Source: an uncultured Eubacteriaceae bacterium (GTDB lineage: Bacteria; Bacillota; Clostridia; Eubacteriales; UBA1433). From it: a stretch of 10,477 nt of DNA. The notes below the pieces were generated by a model. That model saw only the letters and a list, made by a program, of their open reading frames with translations. It did not search any database and had not been told where the DNA came from. The DNA lies in the NCBI GenBank assembly GCA_937914785.1, contig CALGIV010000213.1, positions 1-10,477 on the forward strand, written 5' to 3'. A program made the position numbers and the translations under genes. This document shows positions 6,697-10,477 of the stretch, one piece after another (positions within the stretch are counted from its first letter, which is position 1; every line of letters starts with the position of its first letter).

Positions 6697-6757
6697 CAAT
6701 AAATATGTCAGCTATATTTATGTTAATAAATAAATGCTATTTTCAAAGGAGGGTAAT

Positions 6758-6961
6758 ATGGCAAAAATTGAAGTGGCCAAAGATCGTTGCAAAGGTTGTA
6801 AACTTTGCGTGCTGAACTGCCCAAAGAACATTATCAAAATAGGCAGTGACGTAAATACTGCGGGTTATTTCGTAGCAGAACAATTCAATCCAGAAGAATG
6901 TACAGGATGCAAACTGTGTGCAATTATGTGCCCAGATATGGCAATTTCCGTGTACAAATAA
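6758..6961 (+). CDS. korD: 2-oxoacid:ferredoxin oxidoreductase, delta (ferredoxin) subunit
   Basis: This 67-residue protein is a ferredoxin-type electron carrier with two [4Fe-4S] clusters, the subunit that takes electrons from the TPP-bearing beta subunit and passes them to free ferredoxin. Both cluster motifs are complete: Cys11-14-17-21 in CKGCKLCVLNCP and Cys48-51-54-58 in CTGCKLCAIMCP. The length is usual for a stand-alone KorD/VorD-type delta subunit. The start at 6758 is chosen because AAGGAGGG (6746-6753) lies just ahead; an in-frame ATG at 6734 would put that ribosome binding site inside the gene and add eight residues that look unlike ferredoxin. The alpha gene begins 15 bases after the stop with its own AGGAGG (6965-6970). 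Gene order delta-alpha-beta-gamma marks one operon. The identity as a diferredoxin is certain; the subunit role rests on context. Confidence 0.93.
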   Translation: MAKIEVAKDRCKGCKLCVLNCPKNIIKIGSDVNTAGYFVAEQFNPEECTGCKLCAIMCPDMAISVYK

Positions 6962-6976
6962 GGCAGGAGGAAAAGA

Positions 6977-8053
6977 ATGAAAAAAGAATTTTTAAAAGGT
7001 AACGAAGCAATGGCGGAAGCCGCCGTAAGAGCGGGTTGTCGTTTCTTCGCGGGCTATCCCATCACACCACAGAACGAAATTCCGGAACATCTGTCTCGCA
7101 GATTGTTCGAAGTTGGCGGAGAGTTCGTACAGGCTGAAAGTGAAGTAGCGGCGTCCTATATGGTCTACGGCTCCTCAATGACCGGTACGCGATGTATGAC
7201 TTCTTCTTCAGGCTGCGGTCTCGCACTGAAAGCAGAAGGGATTGGCTATATCACCGGTGCAAGACTTCCTGCCGTTGTTATTAATGTAGGCAGAGGCGGT
7301 CCTGGTCTGGGACAGATTCTTCCTTCTCAGCAAGACTATCTTTCAGCGACAAAAGCGCCGTCAAACGGTGGTGCAAGAGCGTTCGTATTGGCGCCCTCTA
7401 ATGTTCAGGAAGCAGTTGACCTCGTTTATGAAGCGTTTGACATTGCTGATAAATATCGCTGCGTTTGTTATGTGTTGACAGACGGTGTTATCGGCAATAT
7501 GATGGAAGGCGTTGTATTGCCCGAAATGAGAGATTTAAGCTCTCTTCCGGATAAATCTGATTGGGTAGTTACAAAACGTGGCCCCGGCCCGAATACGCAA
7601 TTTGGTAATAAGAGAATTATTACTTCCTGGCAGAACACGGGTGAAGAACTGGAAGCAACAAACCAGGTATTTGCCGATATGCTCGAAGGCTGGAAAGCGA
7701 ACGAAACGCGTTACGAAGCGTATCAGATGGATGATGCAGAAGTCGTGTTTGCAGCTTATGGCACGAGTGCAAGGGTTGCAAAAACAGTTGTGAATAAAAT
7801 GAGAGCGGAAGGCATCAAAGCCGGCCTGTTAAGACCGATTACGCTGTTCCCGTTCCCGGAAAAACCGTTTGAAGCGCTGGATGCAGCTAAAGTTAAAAAA
7901 GTAATTTGTCTCGAAATGAGTATTCCGGGTCAATTGATTGAAGACGTTCGTGCATTTGTCGACAAGAAAATTCCCGTGGAACATTTCGGACGTTCAGGCG
8001 GCGTAATTTTGAAACCAGAAGAAGCTTACGAAGCCTCTAAGAAAATGCTGTAG
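6977..8053 (+). CDS. vorB: 2-oxoacid:ferredoxin oxidoreductase, alpha subunit (VorB/KorA-like)
   Basis: This is the alpha subunit of a pyruvate-family enzyme that oxidatively decarboxylates a 2-oxoacid to an acyl-CoA while reducing ferredoxin. The 358 residues fit the family. It opens with KGNEAMAEAAVRAG and GYPITPQNEIPE (26-37), then FVQAESEVAASYMVYG, RGGPGLGQILPSQQDY and VFAAYGTSAR, and near the end LLRPITLFPFPEK, the transketolase C-terminal domain. These blocks are close to proteins annotated as 2-ketoisovalerate:ferredoxin oxidoreductase VorB, as I remember them. VorB-type sequences are also found on enzymes with other substrates, so branched-chain 2-oxoacid, 2-oxoglutarate or a broader specificity cannot be separated here. 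One oddity is TSSSGCGLALKAEG, where I recall TSSSSPGISLKQEG in relatives. The beta gene follows after 14 bases, counting from its likely start. Confidence 0.88.
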   Translation: MKKEFLKGNEAMAEAAVRAGCRFFAGYPITPQNEIPEHLSRRLFEVGGEFVQAESEVAASYMVYGSSMTGTRCMTSSSGCGLALKAEGIGYITGARLPAVVINVGRGGPGLGQILPSQQDYLSATKAPSNGGARAFVLAPSNVQEAVDLVYEAFDIADKYRCVCYVLTDGVIGNMMEGVVLPEMRDLSSLPDKSDWVVTKRGPGPNTQFGNKRIITSWQNTGEELEATNQVFADMLEGWKANETRYEAYQMDDAEVVFAAYGTSARVAKTVVNKMRAEGIKAGLLRPITLFPFPEKPFEALDAAKVKKVICLEMSIPGQLIEDVRAFVDKKIPVEHFGRSGGVILKPEEAYEASKKML

Positions 8054-8067
8054 GAAGGATGAAAAAA

Positions 8068-8805
8068 ATGGAAAAAATATTTGGATTACCATCGACAGTT
8101 CTTGAGCAGATGACGCATCAATTTTGTCCGGGCTGCGGACATGGGATCGTAGATAGTTTGCTGATGCATGAGCTGGAAGAGATGGGTGTTAAAGAAAATA
8201 CAGCTATCGTATGGCCGGTAGGATGTTCACCGATGGCTGGAAGTGTATCTACAATCAATCAGGTAAGCGCAGCGCACGGCAGAGCCGCAGCGGTAGCAAC
8301 AGGATTGAAAAGAAGCAGCAAAGACACGTTCGTTATCTGTTATCAGGGCGACGGCGACTTGGCGGCAATTGGGACGGCAGAGACGATTCATGCTGCAAAC
8401 AGAGGCGAAAATATCACGGTTATTTTCGGCAACAACTCTATTTATGGGATGACAGGCGGTCAGATGGCGCCGACAACAATGCTGGGTCAGCTTTCTACGA
8501 CGACACAGTCGGGCAGAAACAGCGAACAGCACGGCAACCCGATCCGTATGGCTGAAATTATTGCAGGACTTGAAGCGCCGAAATTTGTCGCCAGATATTC
8601 TGTTCATGACGCCAAGCACGTTATGCAGACAAAACAGGGCATTAAAAAAGCACTTGAAGTAAACAAAAATGGTGGATATTCTTTCATAGAAGTTGTTACA
8701 ATGTGTCCGACAGGCTGGAAAATGACGCCGGAGCAATCTGTAAAGAAAATTGTTGAAGAGAACTTGAAAGTTTTCCCGCTCGGCGTGCTGAAGGAGGTAG
8801 ACTAA
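8068..8805 (+). CDS. korB: 2-oxoacid:ferredoxin oxidoreductase, beta (TPP-binding) subunit
   Basis: This is the catalytic beta subunit, which holds thiamine pyrophosphate. In the 245-residue form, FCPGCGHG (19-26) is the conserved N-terminal Cys motif, GDGDLAAIG (94-102) opens the TPP/Mg2+ signature, which closes with Asn122-Asn123 of FGNNSIYGMTGGQ, and MTGGQMAPTT (128-137) follows. MCPTGW near the end is usual for KorB-like proteins. The cluster cysteines of long pyruvate oxidoreductases are absent, as expected when a separate delta ferredoxin exists. An ATG at 8059 would give three extra residues (MKK), but the ribosome binding site AGGAAGG (8052-8058) touches it; the ATG at 8068 sits at a proper 9-base distance and is preferred. 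The stop overlaps the gamma start as TAATG (8803-8807). Confidence 0.9.
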   Translation: MEKIFGLPSTVLEQMTHQFCPGCGHGIVDSLLMHELEEMGVKENTAIVWPVGCSPMAGSVSTINQVSAAHGRAAAVATGLKRSSKDTFVICYQGDGDLAAIGTAETIHAANRGENITVIFGNNSIYGMTGGQMAPTTMLGQLSTTTQSGRNSEQHGNPIRMAEIIAGLEAPKFVARYSVHDAKHVMQTKQGIKKALEVNKNGGYSFIEVVTMCPTGWKMTPEQSVKKIVEENLKVFPLGVLKEVD

Positions 8806-9341
8806 TGGAAAAATCCTTATTGATTGCAGGATTTGGCGGACAGGGCGTTATGCTGATTGGCAAAACGTTGTGTCTGACGGCAAATGACAATGGTATGAAT
8901 GCGACATTCTTCCCGGCGTACGGCACTGCACAGCGCGGCGGTACGGCAAACTGTACCTGTATCATCAGCGATGAAGAAATCGGCTCTCCGGTTTGCGAAA
9001 CATTCGACAACCTGATTGTGATGAATGAGCCCAGCTATCAGAAATTTGCACCGACGTTAAAAGAGGGCGGAGAAATAATTCTCAACTCTTCAATGGTTAC
9101 TTCCCGTCCGGCAGACGGCGTAAAATATTATGCGATCGACAGCATCAAAATCGCGAATGATTTGGGCAATACGAAAGTAGCCAATATGGTTATCTTAGGT
9201 GCTTATATCGCGGTAGCCGGCAACTTGGATGTTGACCAGGTTAAAGAACAGGTAAAACATGCGCTGCACGGCAAAGAAGCTTTATTCGACATTAATATGA
9301 AGGCAATTGATGCCGGTATTGCAGCAGTAAAAAGCGCGTAA
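8805..9341 (+). CDS. korC: 2-oxoacid:ferredoxin oxidoreductase, gamma subunit
   Basis: This is the gamma subunit, thought to help bind coenzyme A and to complete the heterotetramer. The 178 residues are the usual length. The glycine-rich GFGGQGV (9-15) begins the fold, AYGTAQRGGTANC replaces the common SYGxExRGG motif, and NLIVMNEPSYQKF follows, all typical of the pyruvate/ketoisovalerate oxidoreductase gamma family. A strong AAGGAGGT (8791-8798) lies in the end of the beta gene, 6 bases before the ATG, and start and stop overlap by one base, so translation is coupled. It is the last gene of the operon; the terminator at 9363-9398 follows within 25 bases. It is cytosolic with no signal sequence. 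Assignment to the family is firm; the 2-oxoacid used is set by the whole complex and is not resolved. Confidence 0.9.
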   Translation: MEKSLLIAGFGGQGVMLIGKTLCLTANDNGMNATFFPAYGTAQRGGTANCTCIISDEEIGSPVCETFDNLIVMNEPSYQKFAPTLKEGGEIILNSSMVTSRPADGVKYYAIDSIKIANDLGNTKVANMVILGAYIAVAGNLDVDQVKEQVKHALHGKEALFDINMKAIDAGIAAVKSA

Positions 9342-9362
9342 TCGCGCATACTTAATAAAAAT

Positions 9363-9398
9363 AAAAACTGCCATCCGTTTATGGATAGCAGTTTTTTT
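9363..9398. terminator. Bidirectional intrinsic terminator between convergent genes
   Basis: AAAAACTGC-C-ATCC (9363-9376) pairs with GGAT-A-GCAGTTTTT (9383-9396) around GTTTAT, with one C/A mismatch. A T-run follows on the plus strand, and the A-run on the left gives one on the minus strand. It sits 22 bases after the gamma subunit stop and 30 bases past the end of the minus-strand thioesterase gene, so it can serve both. Confidence 0.85.
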
Positions 9399-9427
9399 AT
9401 TGATGGGAATATATTATGGCATTGCAT

Positions 9428-10153
9428 TTACGCAAAATGAACAAAAGCTGAAAAACAGATTCCTCTGTCGTGAGCGCCCTCAATATAAAAGTTGTTTTTT
9501 TCTTGCTGCGACAGATAAATTTGTAGAATATCACCCGGCAATGCTTCTTTTTTAAACGAAATAGACAAGTTATCAATCGCGTTGTTTTTGAGTGTTTCAT
9601 AAGGAAGTGCGTCACAAATGAAGTCGGCGTATACGGCGTTATTGACATGATGGTTCACGTCAATGTGAGAATAGCAAATGGGTTGTGTATAAACAAGCGT
9701 TTTATCTGTAACATTCTTTTGATAGGCGATATCGGAAAGGGCGTTTAATTGTTCCGGCTGGAAGGTGAGCGGATATAGAAAGCTGGAAGGCCGCAGCAAT
9801 TTGTGATCGTCTGCGTTGACTAAAAGCCATTCTGATAAAGCTGAGATCAGCCTTTGTCCGTCGGGCGCCTCGATAATAAATTCCCGCATGAAACGCGCGC
9901 CTTTGGGCATCGTGAGCGCAGTGCCGACGTGCAGCGTTTCATTGCAGACCGGCATGCGCTCTATTTTAACGGTGATTTTTGAAAAAAGGAAAGCCAGGCC
10001 TTCTTTTAGCAGTTTCTCGACCGGCAGGCCGAGCGAAGCAAATTGTTCGCTTGAAGCCTGCTGCATAAATTTTAATACAGCAGAAAGCTTTAAAGTATTT
10101 TTGCAATCACAGTCGTATGAATTTACTTGTCTGTCAATTACGTAATACATCAT
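9428..10153 (-). CDS. Acyl-ACP thioesterase (FatA/FatB family)
   Basis: This enzyme hydrolyses fatty acyl-ACP to free fatty acid and ACP in the cytoplasm. The 241 residues match the bacterial double-hotdog acyl-ACP thioesterases. The first hotdog begins YYVIDRQVNSYDCDCKNTLKLSAVLKFMQQASSEQF and includes EWLLVN (108-113); the second carries the catalytic block HIDVNHHVNNAVYADF (163-178) with Asp165, Asn167 and His169, matching the D-x-N-x-H-V-N-N pattern of plant FatA/FatB. On the minus strand two ATGs stand in tandem (10151-10153 and 10148-10150). GAGGG on that strand lies 3 bases before the first and 6 before the second, so the shorter form is more likely. The upstream membrane-protein gene ends 6 bases before the first ATG, so the two are probably co-transcribed. 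Chain-length preference is not readable. Confidence 0.88.
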   Translation of the reverse strand: MMYYVIDRQVNSYDCDCKNTLKLSAVLKFMQQASSEQFASLGLPVEKLLKEGLAFLFSKITVKIERMPVCNETLHVGTALTMPKGARFMREFIIEAPDGQRLISALSEWLLVNADDHKLLRPSSFLYPLTFQPEQLNALSDIAYQKNVTDKTLVYTQPICYSHIDVNHHVNNAVYADFICDALPYETLKNNAIDNLSISFKKEALPGDILQIYLSQQEKNNFYIEGAHDRGICFSAFVHFA

Positions 10154-10159
10154 AAGCCC

Positions 10160-10477
10160 TCACTGATTATTCAATTCTGCATAATTTAAGATGTTTCGGC
10201 AGAGGAACAAAATCAATGCTGAGACGAGCGTGTTCCACGCAAACAGTGCGAGCAGGCCGAGGGCGAAAGAATAGACCCCTGTTAAAACGATGGCGGCTAT
10301 GATGCCGGGCAGGGCGATGACGATTAAGACGATGAAGTAAAAAAACAACTGAATCATCTTGCCCGGGAAGTTTCCGAACAGGCGTTCCGTAAGCACGTTT
10401 GAGGCGATGAACAGGAATGCAAAGCCGCTGCGCGCGATGATGCAGGCGAGGATATCGATTGGCGAAAACTTCATCAC
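10160..10477 (-). CDS. Polytopic membrane protein, probably the C-terminal part (cut by right edge)
   Basis: The 105 visible residues are mostly hydrophobic, with segments around 7-28, 39-66 and 68-95 and a short polar end (RNILNYAELNNQ). The minus-strand frame is open to the window edge; an ATG at 10472-10474 could start a small protein, but there is no room to see a ribosome binding site, and the first residues already enter a hydrophobic segment. SGFAFLFIASNVLTERLFGN followed by LPGIIAAIVL faintly recalls the end of large putative ABC-exporter membrane proteins, a weak impression only. It lies directly upstream of the acyl-ACP thioesterase gene with 6 bases between, which suggests one operon. 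That it is coding is likely; its identity is open. Confidence 0.55.
   Translation of the reverse strand: MMKFSPIDILACIIARSGFAFLFIASNVLTERLFGNFPGKMIQLFFYFIVLIVIALPGIIAAIVLTGVYSFALGLLALFAWNTLVSALILFLCRNILNYAELNNQ

Larger units (their letters stand above)
6460..6757. other. AT-rich intergenic region with no gene
   Basis: These 298 bases carry no convincing ORF with a ribosome binding site. They hold the dyads at 6497-6517 and 6676-6696, the possible promoter at 6575-6603, a run of ten T near 6578-6587, and two copies of AAGCGATTTTT (6459-6469 and 6550-6560). Termination of the upstream gene is not evident; AGTTTT-TTTT-AAAACT near 6534-6549 is a weak AT-only hairpin. Confidence 0.6.

Noticed and set aside
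6734..6757. ATG at 6734 as start of the ferredoxin
   Set aside because: The strong AAGGAGGG at 6746-6753 would lie inside the coding region; the ATG at 6758 is correctly spaced from it.
8227..8736. 169-codon open frame on the minus strand
   Set aside because: It lies entirely inside the well-supported beta subunit gene, has no ribosome binding site, and its product is rich in Cys, Arg and Asn in the manner of an antisense shadow.
9816..10145. 109-codon open frame on the plus strand
   Set aside because: It is antisense to the thioesterase, which has a complete catalytic motif; no separate coding signal was seen.

Overview
The window looks like chromosomal DNA of an anaerobic, low-to-mid G+C Firmicute of the Clostridia or Negativicutes type. 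The basis is a four-subunit 2-oxoacid:ferredoxin oxidoreductase operon, a VanG-type D-Ser cell-wall gene set, strong AGGAGG-type ribosome binding sites, GTG and ATG starts, and tight gene packing. This is inference; there is no rRNA or other direct taxonomic marker.

Bases 1-2735 (+) hold three overlapping genes of a VanG-type set: the 3' part of a D-Ala-D-Ser-type ligase, cut by the left edge; a cytoplasmic VanXY-type D,D-peptidase; and a PLP racemase equivalent to the soluble domain of VanT. Together they would supply D-Ser, join it to D-Ala, and remove normal D-Ala-D-Ala precursors, giving glycopeptide-insensitive peptidoglycan. No vanR/vanS regulators are in view. The racemase lacks the VanT membrane domain and has Ile where I expect the substrate-discriminating residue.

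Bases 2736-3230 (+) hold a small unrecognised two-helix membrane protein. A putative promoter for it lies inside the end of the racemase gene, and a strong intrinsic terminator follows it.

Bases 3231-6459 (+) form a signalling unit. A promoter region with four TTTAC motifs spaced exactly 10 bp apart precedes a 750-aa membrane receptor with a degenerate GGDEF and an intact EAL domain, predicted to be a c-di-GMP phosphodiesterase. Thirteen bases later comes an uncharacterised signal-anchored or lipoprotein-like extracytoplasmic protein of 255 aa.

Bases 6460-6757 are an AT-rich intergenic region with two inverted repeats and a possible extended -10 promoter. It precedes the operon at 6758-9341 (+), ordered delta (ferredoxin), alpha (VorB/KorA-like), beta (TPP-binding) and gamma. 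This enzyme couples oxidative decarboxylation of 2-oxoacids to ferredoxin reduction, or runs in reverse. An apparently bidirectional terminator at 9363-9398 separates it from convergent minus-strand genes.

Bases 9428-10477 (-) encode an acyl-ACP thioesterase and, just upstream of it, the end of a polytopic membrane protein that probably continues past the right edge.

I saw no tRNA, rRNA, CRISPR array, insertion sequence or attachment site. The most interesting points are the odd, membrane-domain-free racemase, the 10-bp phased repeat array before the c-di-GMP gene, and the uncharacterised protein paired with that gene. I do not see a clearly novel multi-gene system here.
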